This document shows, in pieces, positions 45,772-53,250 of a stretch of DNA of 64,000 nucleotides. The number at the start of each line of letters is the position of its first letter. Within the stretch, counting starts at the first letter, position 1. The stretch spans positions 992,001 through 1,056,000 of the forward strand of contig NZ_JABJQY010000002.1 of the NCBI RefSeq assembly GCF_013155375.1, given 5' to 3'. Made by a program: the position numbers and the translations under genes. Source of the stretch: Nocardioides sp. zg-1308. GTDB taxonomy: Bacteria > Actinomycetota > Actinomycetes > Propionibacteriales > Nocardioidaceae. The notes under the pieces were generated by a model. The model was not told where the DNA came from, did not search any database, and was given only the letters and a program-made list of their open reading frames with translations.

Positions 45772-46563
45772 ATGCGTTCGAAGATCGGTCCGCTCGGTGC
45801 GCTGCTGGGCGTGGTGGCGGGGTTGATCGCCTTCTCGGTCACGTCGCTCGTGGCGACCACTGTGGTGTCGACCGGCATCGCGTTCACGCTCGGCGCACTG
45901 GTGGGAGCCGTGGTGGGAGTGCTCGCCACGATGGCGAACTCGAGCCAGGAGGAGCGATGGATCCGTGCCTCGTGGGAACAGCAGGCGTTTGCGGTCCGTG
46001 AGCTGGTGCGGGTCACCGTGCCCGCCGCGGTCGAGCTCGCCACCGACCAGCACGGCCGGCTGGACCCCGACCGCTTCCAGAGCCTCGTCGTCGCGACCGT
46101 TGCCACGCACACCAACCCGCGCGCAGGGCTCGGTGACAAGGGCCCGGGGGTATGGCAGATCGACACCAGTGGCGCCCGAAACCCTGAGCAGGAGCAACGT
46201 CTCCAGCGCCTGCTGACCTATCCCGACCCGGACGAGGCGCCGGCGATGATCGCCGCCCTGGCCGGGCTGGGGCCGCAGACGATCCACCAGTTCTCGGCCT
46301 TCGCGACCACCACGCGAAGCCGCCTCACGGTGGGCCTGGAGGGCGTCCTCACAGGACCGGCCGGTGCCGCGCTCACCGGCCACCTGGTCGCCGCGGGGCT
46401 CGTCGAGACGGTCGACGGTCCCCCGCTGGGCATGGAGCACGCCAGTCCCGACGTGGCGTACTACGCCCTCACCCCGGTCGGCCTCGAGGTCGCCAGGCTC
46501 TTCGCACCCACGACCGTCAGGCCGCAGGAGCTGGCCGCGCTCGACCCGACGCCGGTCCGCTGA
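45772..46563 (+). CDS. membrane-anchored hypothetical protein
   Basis: A 263-residue protein. Two membrane helices lie at residues 5-30 (IGPLGALLGVVAGLIAFSV) and 33-55 (VVSTGIAFTLGALVGAVVG). The cytoplasmic remainder is helical. Its end, LTGHLVAAGLVETVDGPP and YYALTPVGLEVARLF, resembles a winged helix of the kind that ends in LTxxGLxxAxL in PadR/MarR-type regulators, so it may be a membrane-tethered regulator. The DNA-binding part is weakly supported. A strong GGGGGAGG Shine-Dalgarno element lies 6 bases before the ATG. Confidence 0.6.
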   Translation: MRSKIGPLGALLGVVAGLIAFSVTSLVATTVVSTGIAFTLGALVGAVVGVLATMANSSQEERWIRASWEQQAFAVRELVRVTVPAAVELATDQHGRLDPDRFQSLVVATVATHTNPRAGLGDKGPGVWQIDTSGARNPEQEQRLQRLLTYPDPDEAPAMIAALAGLGPQTIHQFSAFATTTRSRLTVGLEGVLTGPAGAALTGHLVAAGLVETVDGPPLGMEHASPDVAYYALTPVGLEVARLFAPTTVRPQELAALDPTPVR

Positions 46564-46591
46564 CGCGCGCAGCCGAGCGGAGCACGGCCCC

Positions 46592-47335
46592 CTACCGCCA
46601 GCAGGTCCCCCACGACCCCCGGTGGTGGGTGCGGGCGCTGCGCTCGACCCGCTCGTAGCCGGCGGTGCGGCGGAACGGCGTGCGGTCGTAGACGTACACC
46701 TTCGCCTGTCCGAGGTTGACCTGCGCGCGACCGACGTCCTTGCCGCGTCGCTCGACGTAGCGCAGCAGGCGGCCGTAGCGGTCGCGGTCGTCCTGGCTCG
46801 GGTCGCTGATCAGCGTGACGGTGGAGCCGACCGGCGCGAGCTCGCGCATGCGCTGGCTGGCCCTCCGACCGCCGCACTGCGCGCCGCCGTACACCTCCGG
46901 GGTGTCGATGCCGATGATCCGGACGTCGCGGATGCCGATGCCGCGGACGCGCACCTCGAGGGTGTCGCCGTCGGTGACCTTGACGACGTTGCCGACGTTG
47001 CGGCGTACGACGTCGGCGCCGGACTGGGCGCCCGACTGGGAGCCCGACTGCGAGCCCGACTGGGAGCCCTGCGTGCTGCCCGGGCCGACCAGCGGCTGCG
47101 GTGCCGTGGTGCCGCAGGGGCACGGGTTGGACTCGCAGGCCCGCCCGTCGTCGTCGCTCCCGTCGAGGCCGTGCGGGTCACCCGGTCCCGAGGCCAGCAT
47201 GAACGCCTGGGCCGCCGCCTGGGTGGCGAAGTCACCGCAGTCGCGGTCGACGATCGCGTGCGCGGGAGCGGCGAGGGTCGTGAGGCCGATCGCGGCCAGG
47301 ACGAGCGCGAGGGCGCGGGCGACGTGCTGGATCAT
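46592..47335 (-). CDS. secreted thermonuclease with excalibur domain
   Basis: A 247-residue exported nuclease. Residues 1-27 are a signal peptide (LALVLAAIGLTTLAAPAHA). An excalibur domain follows, with DCGDF and the calcium-binding DGSDDDGRACES. A SQSGSQSGSQSG linker, encoded by 12-base repeats, leads to a staphylococcal-nuclease domain with VTDGDTLEVRVRG, IDTPEVYGG and DRDRYGRLLRYV, which supply the catalytic Arg/Glu/Arg set. It should cut DNA or RNA outside the cell with calcium. It is divergent from another excalibur protein 119 bases away. The start sits at the signal peptide, not at the longer in-frame ATG. Confidence 0.9.
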   Translation of the reverse strand: MIQHVARALALVLAAIGLTTLAAPAHAIVDRDCGDFATQAAAQAFMLASGPGDPHGLDGSDDDGRACESNPCPCGTTAPQPLVGPGSTQGSQSGSQSGSQSGAQSGADVVRRNVGNVVKVTDGDTLEVRVRGIGIRDVRIIGIDTPEVYGGAQCGGRRASQRMRELAPVGSTVTLISDPSQDDRDRYGRLLRYVERRGKDVGRAQVNLGQAKVYVYDRTPFRRTAGYERVERSARTHHRGSWGTCWR

Positions 47336-47442
47336 GGTGGAACCCCGTGGTGGTGATGACGCTGACCGGGCCACGATTTCACCGATCCGTGCAGCTCGTG
47401 GGCGATTCGTGGCTTTCCCTGCGCGGGCCGGCGGGCGCGACA

Positions 47443-47448
47443 TACGGT
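47443..47448 (+). promoter_or_regulatory. -10 element of the excalibur gene
   Basis: TACGGT ends 6 bases before the ATG at 47455, consistent with a leaderless message and with the signal peptide start. Confidence 0.5.
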
Positions 47449-47454
47449 CCCGGC

Positions 47455-47730
47455 ATGACCAGGACCTTCCGCGGAGCGCTCGCCGCTCTCGCCCTCGCCG
47501 CTCCCCTGCTGACCATGACCCCCGCCGAGGCGGCCGCCCCCGTCTTCCGGTCCTGCGACGCCCTCACCGCCAAGTGGCCCAACGGCGTGGCCAAGGGTCC
47601 CGCGGCTGCCGCCAAGGCGGTCCGCGACGGCTACTCCCGCCCGGCGACCACCAAGCTCGCCGTCCAGGTCTACTGGCAGAACGACGGCATGCTCGACCGC
47701 GACAAGGACGGCACCGCCTGCGAGAACTGA
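47455..47730 (+). CDS. secreted excalibur domain protein
   Basis: A 91-residue exported protein. Residues 1-24 form a signal peptide (ALAALALAAPLLTMTPAEA). The mature part is a single excalibur domain: FRSCDALTAKWPNGVAKG and the C-terminal calcium loop DRDKDGTACEN with the paired Cys. Such domains occur in surface proteins and nucleases and bind calcium; this one has no catalytic partner fused to it. It is divergent from the nuclease that carries the same domain, so the two may act together at the cell surface. Confidence 0.85.
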   Translation: MTRTFRGALAALALAAPLLTMTPAEAAAPVFRSCDALTAKWPNGVAKGPAAAAKAVRDGYSRPATTKLAVQVYWQNDGMLDRDKDGTACEN

Positions 47731-47759
47731 CCACGAGGCGTGGTCGACGCGCGACGGAC

Positions 47760-47972
47760 CTAGCGCTGCAGCTCGGCGATCCGCGCCCTCAGGTCACCCT
47801 CGGCCTGGCGCCAGAGGGTGGCCGAGTGGGCGTGCAGGTGGTGCACGCCGGTGCCCGGGCGGGCACGGTCGCGACGGGCCTCCTGCGACTCGGCGCGAGC
47901 AGCGAAGTCGTCCGCGGCGCACACGAGCGCGCTGAGGACCGATCCCCGCTCGTCGACACGCACCGCCGTCAT
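47760..47972 (-). CDS. small hypothetical protein (70 aa)
   Basis: A 70-residue, Arg/Ala-rich, probably helical protein starting MTAVRVDERGSVLSAL and ending EGDLRARIAELQR. GGAGG lies 12 bases before the ATG. No domain is recognised. It is divergent from the DGPF-sigma operon and converges on the excalibur gene. The longer frame upstream is an extension through the divergent promoter and is not supported. Confidence 0.45.
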   Translation of the reverse strand: MTAVRVDERGSVLSALVCAADDFAARAESQEARRDRARPGTGVHHLHAHSATLWRQAEGDLRARIAELQR

Positions 47973-48030
47973 GTCCAGATGTTGCCTCCGCGACCGCGGC
48001 AGGTGCAGCCTGCGGCGGAGATGTGACCAA

Positions 48031-48060
48031 TTTTCGGCGTACGACCGGCCGGGCCGAAAA
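48031..48060. promoter_or_regulatory. 8-bp inverted repeat upstream of the DGPF operon
   Basis: TTTTCGGC (48031-48038) and GCCGAAAA (48053-48060) form a perfect pair with a 14-base spacer, 15 bases upstream of the ECF42-type -35. It may be an operator for the divergent pair of genes or a terminator-like stem. Confidence 0.45.
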
Positions 48061-48075
48061 AAGTTCGCGCGACGA

Positions 48076-48102
48076 TGTCGAGGAACCCGGCAGCCGATCG
48101 AC
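48076..48102 (+). promoter_or_regulatory. ECF42-type promoter of the DGPF-sigma operon
   Basis: TGTCGA (48076-48081), 17 bases, CGAC (48099-48102). As I recall, ECF42 sigma factors of Streptomyces recognise TGTCGA at -35 and CGA/TC at -10. It lies 44 bases before the DGPF start and upstream of the ECF42 gene, as expected for autoregulation. Confidence 0.65.
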
Positions 48103-48146
48103 GTACGGGCGAGAACCAACCACGCCAACCAGCAGGAGTGATCGAC

Positions 48147-48527
48147 ATGCCGCGTTTCATGGGATTCGTCAGGATGGAAGAGGGCATCGGGATGCCCCCG
48201 CAGTCGCTGTTCGACGCGATGGACGTCTACATCGGCGAGCGTGCCGCCAACGGCACCTTCGTCGACGGTGGCGGCCTCTACGGCACCGAGGACGCCGTGA
48301 ACTTCGTCGTCCGCCAGGGCGAGGTCACCCGCGTCGACGGACCGTACGCCGAGGGCAAGGAGGTCGTCGGCGGCTGGTCGCTCCTGCAGTACGACAGCCT
48401 CGAGGAGGCGGTCGCCGACCAGCGTGAGTTCGCCGAGCTGCACGCCAAGCACTGGCCGGAGGCGACCGTGGTGGCGACGATGCGCCAGATCTCCGAGGCC
48501 CCGGACATGGAGACGCCGAGCGCCTGA
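48147..48527 (+). CDS. YCII/DGPF domain protein
   Basis: A 126-residue alpha-beta ferredoxin-like protein of the YCII-related family. It contains RVDGPYAEGKEVVGGWSLLQ near residue 70, the DGPF-type motif (here DGPY), with an N-terminal MPRFMGFVRMEEG strand. The biochemical role is unknown. DGPF genes are the standard neighbours of ECF42 sigma genes and are their main targets in Streptomyces. AGGAG lies 8 bases before the ATG. The sigma gene follows 23 bases downstream, and the ECF42 promoter at 48076-48102 should drive both. Confidence 0.9.
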   Translation: MPRFMGFVRMEEGIGMPPQSLFDAMDVYIGERAANGTFVDGGGLYGTEDAVNFVVRQGEVTRVDGPYAEGKEVVGGWSLLQYDSLEEAVADQREFAELHAKHWPEATVVATMRQISEAPDMETPSA

Positions 48528-48538
48528 GCACGGCTCAC

Positions 48539-48544
48539 TACGCT
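48539..48544 (+). promoter_or_regulatory. internal -10 element of the sigma gene
   Basis: TACGCT ends 6 bases before the GTG at 48551. It may provide a basal, leaderless supply of the sigma factor apart from the autoregulated promoter upstream. Confidence 0.45.
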
Positions 48545-48550
48545 GGCCAC

Positions 48551-49837
48551 GTGCCGGCAGATTCCCGTGCGGACGACCCGGTCGAGGCCGTCCACGCCGC
48601 GTGGCGGGCCGAGGGGGCCCGCCTCGTCGGCGCCCTCACGCGGATGACCCGCGACGTCGAGCTCGCGGCCGACCTGGCGCAGGACGCCCTGGTCGCCGCG
48701 CTCGAGCGGTGGCCCACGACCGGCGTCCCCGAGAACCCCGCCGCGTGGTTGATGACGACGGCGAAGCGTCGCGGCGTCGACCACTTCCGGCGCGCCGACA
48801 ACCTCCGCCGCAAGGTGGCGGAGCTCGAGGGCTCGAGCCGCGGAGAGGAGGCGCAGGTGCCGGACCTCGACGGACAGGTCGACCACATCGAGGACGACGT
48901 CCTGCGCCTCGTCTTCCTGTCGTGCCACCCGAGCCTGACCCCCGAGTCGCGGGCCGCGCTGACCCTGCGGCTCGTCGGCGGTCTGACCACGGCCGAGATC
49001 GCCCGCGGCTTCCTCACCACCGAGTCCACCATGGGCCAGCGGATCTCGCGGGCCAAGAAGACGCTCACGGCGGCCCGCGCGGAGCTGGAGCTGCCCACCG
49101 GCGCGGAGCGGACCGCACGCCTGGACGACGTGATGGCCGTCATCTACCTCATCTTCAACGAGGGATACACCGCCACCGCCGGCGAGGACTGGATGCGTCC
49201 CGACCTGGCCGCCGAGGCGACGCGCCTGGCCCGCATGCTCGCCGTGCTCGCACCCGACGAGCCCGAGGTGCTCGGTCTCCAGGCCCTGCTCGAGCTGCAA
49301 GGATCCCGGACCGCGGCCCGGGTCGACGCGCACGGCGCACCCGTCCTCCTCGACGACCAGGACCGCTCCCGCTGGGACCGGCTGATGATCCGCCGCGGCC
49401 TCGCCGCCCTGCACCGCGCCGAGGTCCTCGCGGCGACCGGGGTCCCGGTGGGCAGGTACTTCCTCCAGGCCTCGATCGCCGCTGAGCACGCCCGCGCACC
49501 CCGCGCCGAGGACACGAGCTGGCCCCGCATCGCCGGTCTGTACGACGTCCTCGCCGGCGCCGCGCCCGGTCCGGTCGTCGAGGTGAACCGGGCGGTCGCC
49601 CACGGGCGGGCCTTCGGACCCGACGCCGGGCTCGCCGTGCTCGCCCGTGTCGACACCGCTGCTCTGGGCGACTCACCCCTCGTGGCGAGCGTGCTCGGCG
49701 ACCTGCTCGAGCGCGACGGGCAGCACCACGCGGCGAGCGAGGCGTTCGCCGACGCCGCCGCCCGCACCCGCAACGAGGGCGAGCGGGGTCTCCTGCTCCG
49801 GCGGGCGGAGGAGAACCGGGCGGCCGCGACCGGGTGA
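48551..49837 (+). CDS. ECF42 group RNA polymerase sigma factor
   Basis: A 428-residue sigma factor. Residues 15-85 form region 2 (LAADLAQDALVAALERWP, then PAAWLMTTAKRRGVDHFRR) and residues 120-185 form region 4 (LTPESRAALTLRLVGGLTTAEIARGFL). The unusually long C-terminal ~240 residues, with VMAVIYLIFNEGYTATAGEDW and helical pairs, are the TPR-like extension that defines ECF42 and replaces an anti-sigma factor as regulatory part. The GTG start follows TACGCT by 6 bases and the DGPF stop by 23. It probably activates its own operon through the upstream TGTCGA/CGAC promoter. Confidence 0.92.
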   Translation: MPADSRADDPVEAVHAAWRAEGARLVGALTRMTRDVELAADLAQDALVAALERWPTTGVPENPAAWLMTTAKRRGVDHFRRADNLRRKVAELEGSSRGEEAQVPDLDGQVDHIEDDVLRLVFLSCHPSLTPESRAALTLRLVGGLTTAEIARGFLTTESTMGQRISRAKKTLTAARAELELPTGAERTARLDDVMAVIYLIFNEGYTATAGEDWMRPDLAAEATRLARMLAVLAPDEPEVLGLQALLELQGSRTAARVDAHGAPVLLDDQDRSRWDRLMIRRGLAALHRAEVLAATGVPVGRYFLQASIAAEHARAPRAEDTSWPRIAGLYDVLAGAAPGPVVEVNRAVAHGRAFGPDAGLAVLARVDTAALGDSPLVASVLGDLLERDGQHHAASEAFADAAARTRNEGERGLLLRRAEENRAAATG

Positions 49838-49899
49838 GTGACCGCACGAGGCGGGCGCGCCAGCATGCCCCAAAGGGCCCGCGGACCCCGCCGCCATGG

Positions 49900-50028
49900 T
49901 GGCGGCACACCGCAGGTCATAGGCCTGCCGGGGGGCAATCTGCCGCCACCCCCACCGACCCCGCCCCACGTGGCGGCACATCGCAGTTCGTGGGCCTGCC
50001 GGTGGGCGATCTGCCGCCACCCCCACCG
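49900..50028 (+). repeat. two tandem 58-bp repeats with inverted ends
   Basis: Unit 1 (49900-49957) and unit 2 (49971-50028) share about 50 of 58 bases and lie 13 bases apart. Each contains TGGCGGCA near its left end and TGCCGCCA 33 bases later, an 8-base inverted pair, followed by CCCCCACCG. The 232-base gap after the sigma gene holds little else. The structure resembles a palindromic intergenic repeat family. Confidence 0.8.
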
Positions 50029-50069
50029 CTCGCGCCGGCACCAAGGACCGGGGCGCCCGCGGCTGAGCC

Positions 50070-50138
50070 TCAGCCCGCGGCGGCCCCCGCCACGTTGACC
50101 ATCCAGCTGACCCCGAAGGGGTTCAGGGTGATCGTCAT
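50070..50138 (-). CDS. possible 22-aa peptide
   Basis: A tiny ORF coding MTITLNPFGVSWMVNVAGA plus three residues. A good Shine-Dalgarno AGGAGCG lies 4-10 bases before the ATG, and a GC-rich hairpin (50057-50080) overlaps its stop codon. No other support. It could be a leader peptide or a small membrane-active peptide, or chance. Confidence 0.3.
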   Translation of the reverse strand: MTITLNPFGVSWMVNVAGAAAG

Positions 50139-50225
50139 GGGTCGCTCCTCGGGCGCGGGGACGGGTCGGTCCCAACCTAGGAGCAGCGCGACGGGTCGCG
50201 GAAGGACCCGGATGGGGACGAGGGG

Positions 50226-50245
50226 CCCGGACGAGGGAGTCCGGG
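50226..50245 (-). terminator. hairpin after the small membrane protein gene
   Basis: CCCGGAC, loop GAGGGA, GTCCGGG: a perfect 7-base stem that begins at the base next to the stop codon of the 37-aa gene on the minus strand. Confidence 0.6.
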
Positions 50246-50359
50246 TCAGCGGCCCAGGTTGAGCAGCACGGTGAGCAGCACCGACAGCACCACCGAGACC
50301 AGGATCATCAGGAGGCAGCCGATCCCACCGCCGAGCGGGCGGATCCGCACGGGGCTCAT
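50246..50359 (-). CDS. small single-span membrane protein (37 aa)
   Basis: A 37-residue protein, too short for usual gene callers. MSPVRIRPLGGG forms a basic N-terminus, then a single hydrophobic helix (CLLMILVSVVLSVLLTVLLN) spans the membrane, and it ends LGR. Its ATG overlaps the stop of the PRC-barrel gene (ATGA), and a perfect hairpin follows directly after its stop, so it is very probably translated and coupled to that gene. The function is unknown; it might anchor or stabilise the PRC-barrel protein. Confidence 0.6.
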   Translation of the reverse strand: MSPVRIRPLGGGIGCLLMILVSVVLSVLLTVLLNLGR

Positions 50360-50772
50360 CGCTCGCCCACGTTCCCGCCGGCTCCCTCGCCGGTCGACCA
50401 GGAGCCCCCGGGGAGGTCCTCACGGTTCTCGTGGCCGGTGCGCTGCGTGTAGTGCTCGGCATGGAGGCCGCGGGCCTGCTGGTCCCAGGTGTCCTCGTCG
50501 TAGTCGGGCGCTTCCTTGACCTGGTCCTTGCTGACGTTGACGATGATCCGCTGCCCCTCGTGGTCCATCCCGACGACGGTCCCGGCGGGGATCACCCGCT
50601 TCTTGCCGAAGATCCAGAAGCCGGTGTCGACGACCAGCCACGCCCCGTCGGTGTCGGCCGTGGCCTGGTCGACCTTGCCCAGCGAGCCGTCCTCGCCCTC
50701 GACGTCGTAGCCCACCAGGTCGCGGTCCTCGGCCCACTCGCTGTCGCGGTAGCTCCAGACGATGTCGCTCAT
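50356..50772 (-). CDS. PRC-barrel domain protein
   Basis: A 138-residue protein. Residues 10-85 form a PRC-barrel: DRDLVGYDVEGEDGSLGKVD, WLVVDTGFWIFGKKRVIPAG and QRIIVNVSKDQVKEAPDYD. The C-terminal ~50 residues are charged and disordered (HAEHYTQRTGHENREDLPGG). Stand-alone PRC-barrel proteins of this kind are common in actinobacteria and linked with stress response or RNA/membrane association, but without a settled role. GGAGGA lies 6 bases before the ATG at 50772. It is coupled to the 37-aa membrane protein. Confidence 0.85.
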   Translation of the reverse strand: MSDIVWSYRDSEWAEDRDLVGYDVEGEDGSLGKVDQATADTDGAWLVVDTGFWIFGKKRVIPAGTVVGMDHEGQRIIVNVSKDQVKEAPDYDEDTWDQQARGLHAEHYTQRTGHENREDLPGGSWSTGEGAGGNVGER

Positions 50773-50862
50773 GGTCTCCTCCAGGGTCGGCGGTGCGGGA
50801 CCTGTCGACGCAACCACGCCGTCGCGCCCGCCCGCCACCCGCCTCGGGGTGGTGAGGGGCGG

Positions 50863-51525
50863 TCAGTCGGTGCCGGAGTGACCCCGCAGCAGGTCGCCGA
50901 AGGGCGTCACCTCGACCTCGACCTGCGTGCCGGACGTACGCCGCGGGCGCGCGGCCAGGTCGGGTGCGAACCCGCCCACCCCGTAGCCGCCCTGGCTCAG
51001 CACCGCGGCGGCCAGCTCGGCCGCGGCCCGGGTGATCCGGTCGGAGAGCCCGTGGCTGCCGAAGTCCTCGGTCGCCGCGAAGACCCCGGTGGGGACGACG
51101 ACCGCGCGGAGGTAGGCGAAGAGCGGGCGCATCGCGTGGTCGAGGACCAGCTGGTGCCGCGCGGTGCCGGCGGTCGCCGCGATCAGCACCGGCGTACCGG
51201 TCAGCGAGTCCGGGTCGAGGGCGTCGAAGAACATCTTGAACAGCCCGCTGTAGCTGCTGTTGAACACCGGCGTCACGGCGATGAGGCCGTCGGCCGCGGC
51301 GACCTGCTCGCGCAGCTCGGTCAGCCGCGGCGTCGGGATGCCGCCGGTGACCATGAACGTGGCCAGCTCGCCGGCGACCTCCCGGAGCTCGACGAAGTCG
51401 ACCTCGACCGACTCGCCGCGGGCGGTCACCTGGGTCGAGGTGGCCTCGGCCAGCTGGTCGGCGAGGAGCCGGGTCGACGACGGGACGGTCAGCCCCGCCG
51501 TCACGACCACGATGCGACGGGTCAT
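50863..51525 (-). CDS. NADPH-dependent FMN reductase, LLM partner (CE1759 type)
   Basis: A 220-residue flavodoxin-fold reductase. VVVTAGLTVPSSTRLLADQL is the phosphate loop, and VTPVFNSSYSGLFKMFFDAL is the conserved FMN-binding and dimer segment. It overlaps the LLM oxidoreductase gene by four bases (ATGA) and matches the two-gene arrangement of CE1758/CE1759 families, where the reductase supplies reduced flavin to the oxygenase. The reaction on the final substrate is unknown. The C-terminus ends in a Ser/Thr/Asp-rich tail. Confidence 0.88.
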   Translation of the reverse strand: MTRRIVVVTAGLTVPSSTRLLADQLAEATSTQVTARGESVEVDFVELREVAGELATFMVTGGIPTPRLTELREQVAAADGLIAVTPVFNSSYSGLFKMFFDALDPDSLTGTPVLIAATAGTARHQLVLDHAMRPLFAYLRAVVVPTGVFAATEDFGSHGLSDRITRAAAELAAAVLSQGGYGVGGFAPDLAARPRRTSGTQVEVEVTPFGDLLRGHSGTD

Positions 51526-52703
51526 GCCGAGACCTCGGCGGCCTGGGAGGAAGCCTGCGAGGCACCCTGGGCCGCCTGGGCCGCCTCGACCAGCGCGCGG
51601 GCCGGCTCGACGAGGTGGTGCGGGGCGTCCGGACCGGCGGCCACGAGCGAGGCGTGGGTCGGCGGGTCGCTCGGCACGTGGGCCGGGCGGCGGCGCTCGA
51701 ACTCCGCGCGCAGGACCGGCACGACCTCGGTGCCGAGCATCTCGACCTGCTCAAGCACGAGCGAGGTGGGCAGGCCGGCGTGGTCGACGAGGAACATCTG
51801 GCGCTGGTAGTCACCGACGTAGTCGGCGAACCCGAGCGTGCGCTCGATGACCTGCTCCGGCGTGCCGACGGTCAGCGGCGTCATCTTCGTGAAGTCCTCC
51901 AGCGACGGGCCGTGGCCGTAGACCGGGGCGTTGTCGAAGTAGGGGCGGAAGACCCGCTTGGCCTCCGCCTCGCTGCCGGCCATGAACACCTGGCCCCCGA
52001 GCCCGACGTAGGCCTGGTCGGCGGCGCCGTGCCCGTAGTGCTCGAACCGGCGACGGTAGAGCTTCACCATCTGCTCGGTGTGCTCCTTGTTCCAGAAGAT
52101 GTGGTTGTGGAAGAACCCGTCGCCGTAGTAGGCGGCCTGCTCGGCGATCTCGGTGCTGCGGATCGAGCCGTGCCACACGAAGGGCGGCGTGCCGTCGAGC
52201 GGCGCCGGCGTGGAGGTGTAGCCCTGCAGCGGCGTGCGGAACTGGCCCTGCCAGTTGACGACCGGCTCGCGCCACAGCGTGCGGAGGAGGTGGTAGTTCT
52301 CGACCGCGAGCTTGATCCCGTCGCGGATGTCCTTGCCGAACCAGGGGTAGACCGGGCCGGTGTTGCCGCGGCCCATCATCAGGTCCACGCGACCGCCGGA
52401 GAGGTGCTGGAGGAAGGCGTAGTCCTCCGCGATCTTCACCGGGTCGTTGGTGGTGATGAGCGTCGTGCTGGTCGAGAGCAGCAGCTTCTCGGTCTTCGCC
52501 GCGATGTAGCCGAGGTGGGTCGTGGGCGAGGACACCACGAACGGCGGGTTGTGGTGCTCGCCGGTGGCGAAGACGTCGAGGCCGACCTCCTCGGCCTTCA
52601 GCGCGAGCGCCGTCATCGAGGCGATCCGCTCGCCCTCGGAGGGGGTGCGTCCGTCGGTCGGGTCGGGGGTGACGTCGCCGACGCTGAAGATGCCGAACTG
52701 CAT
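51522..52703 (-). CDS. LLM class flavin-dependent oxidoreductase (CE1758 type)
   Basis: A 393-residue luciferase-like TIM-barrel enzyme with MQFGIFSVGDVTPDP at the start, AEEVGLDVFATGEHHNPPF and VDLMMGRGNTGPVYPWFG as typical segments, and LTVGTPEQVIERTLGFADY near the C-terminus. It uses reduced flavin from its partner reductase to oxygenate an unknown small molecule. The ATG at 52703 begins directly on the first barrel strand. The C-terminal ~50 residues are an Ala/Ser/Gln-rich tail. It is first in a two-gene operon. Confidence 0.9.
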   Translation of the reverse strand: MQFGIFSVGDVTPDPTDGRTPSEGERIASMTALALKAEEVGLDVFATGEHHNPPFVVSSPTTHLGYIAAKTEKLLLSTSTTLITTNDPVKIAEDYAFLQHLSGGRVDLMMGRGNTGPVYPWFGKDIRDGIKLAVENYHLLRTLWREPVVNWQGQFRTPLQGYTSTPAPLDGTPPFVWHGSIRSTEIAEQAAYYGDGFFHNHIFWNKEHTEQMVKLYRRRFEHYGHGAADQAYVGLGGQVFMAGSEAEAKRVFRPYFDNAPVYGHGPSLEDFTKMTPLTVGTPEQVIERTLGFADYVGDYQRQMFLVDHAGLPTSLVLEQVEMLGTEVVPVLRAEFERRRPAHVPSDPPTHASLVAAGPDAPHHLVEPARALVEAAQAAQGASQASSQAAEVSA

Positions 52704-52861
52704 GGTTCCTCCGGTGCTAGTTGAAGTTTGTACCACCTTCAACGGGGCTGGTGCCCCCAGTATTCCGCGGAATTGCCGGGCGACGTACGGCGTTGGGCCG
52801 TCGTCCGGGCGCACGCTCGGGAGAACACCACCTTCGGCACAGCTTCCTGAGAGGAGCGACG

Positions 52862-53248
52862 ATGACCGACTTCACCCCCTTCGAGGACCTGCTGCGCGGA
52901 CACGCGGGCCTGCTCGAGGACTCCACCCACGACCGGTGGGTCCGGGCGCAGGCTCTGTTCGAGGAGCGCGCCTACCGCGAGGCCGCCGTCCTGCTCACCG
53001 AGCTGCTCGACGACCCCGGCGACGTAGTGCACGAGCTCACCGACGTACGCCTGCTGCTCGCGCGCTCGCTCTTCCACTCCGCCCAGCTCGACGGGACCAT
53101 CCGGGTCGCCACCGAGCTGCTCGAGCACGACCCCAACGAGCCCTACGCCCACCTGCTGCTCGGCCGGTCCCTGCAGCGCAAGGGCCGCCGCGAGGAGGCC
53201 CAGCCGCACCTGCGCCTCGCCGAGCTGCTGGGCGGCTACCGCACCTGA
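52862..53248 (+). CDS. tetratricopeptide repeat protein
   Basis: A 128-residue helical protein with about three TPR units, e.g. RWVRAQALFEERAYREAAVLL, LLLARSLFHSAQLDGTIRVA and AHLLLGRSLQRKGRREEAQPH. TPR arrays bind other proteins. GAGAGGAG lies 6 bases before the ATG at 52862. The gene ends 2 bases before the phosphopantetheinyl transferase gene, so the two are cotranscribed. Its partner protein is not evident; the peptide synthetase that the transferase may serve is a candidate. Confidence 0.8.
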   Translation: MTDFTPFEDLLRGHAGLLEDSTHDRWVRAQALFEERAYREAAVLLTELLDDPGDVVHELTDVRLLLARSLFHSAQLDGTIRVATELLEHDPNEPYAHLLLGRSLQRKGRREEAQPHLRLAELLGGYRT

Positions 53249-53250
53249 CG

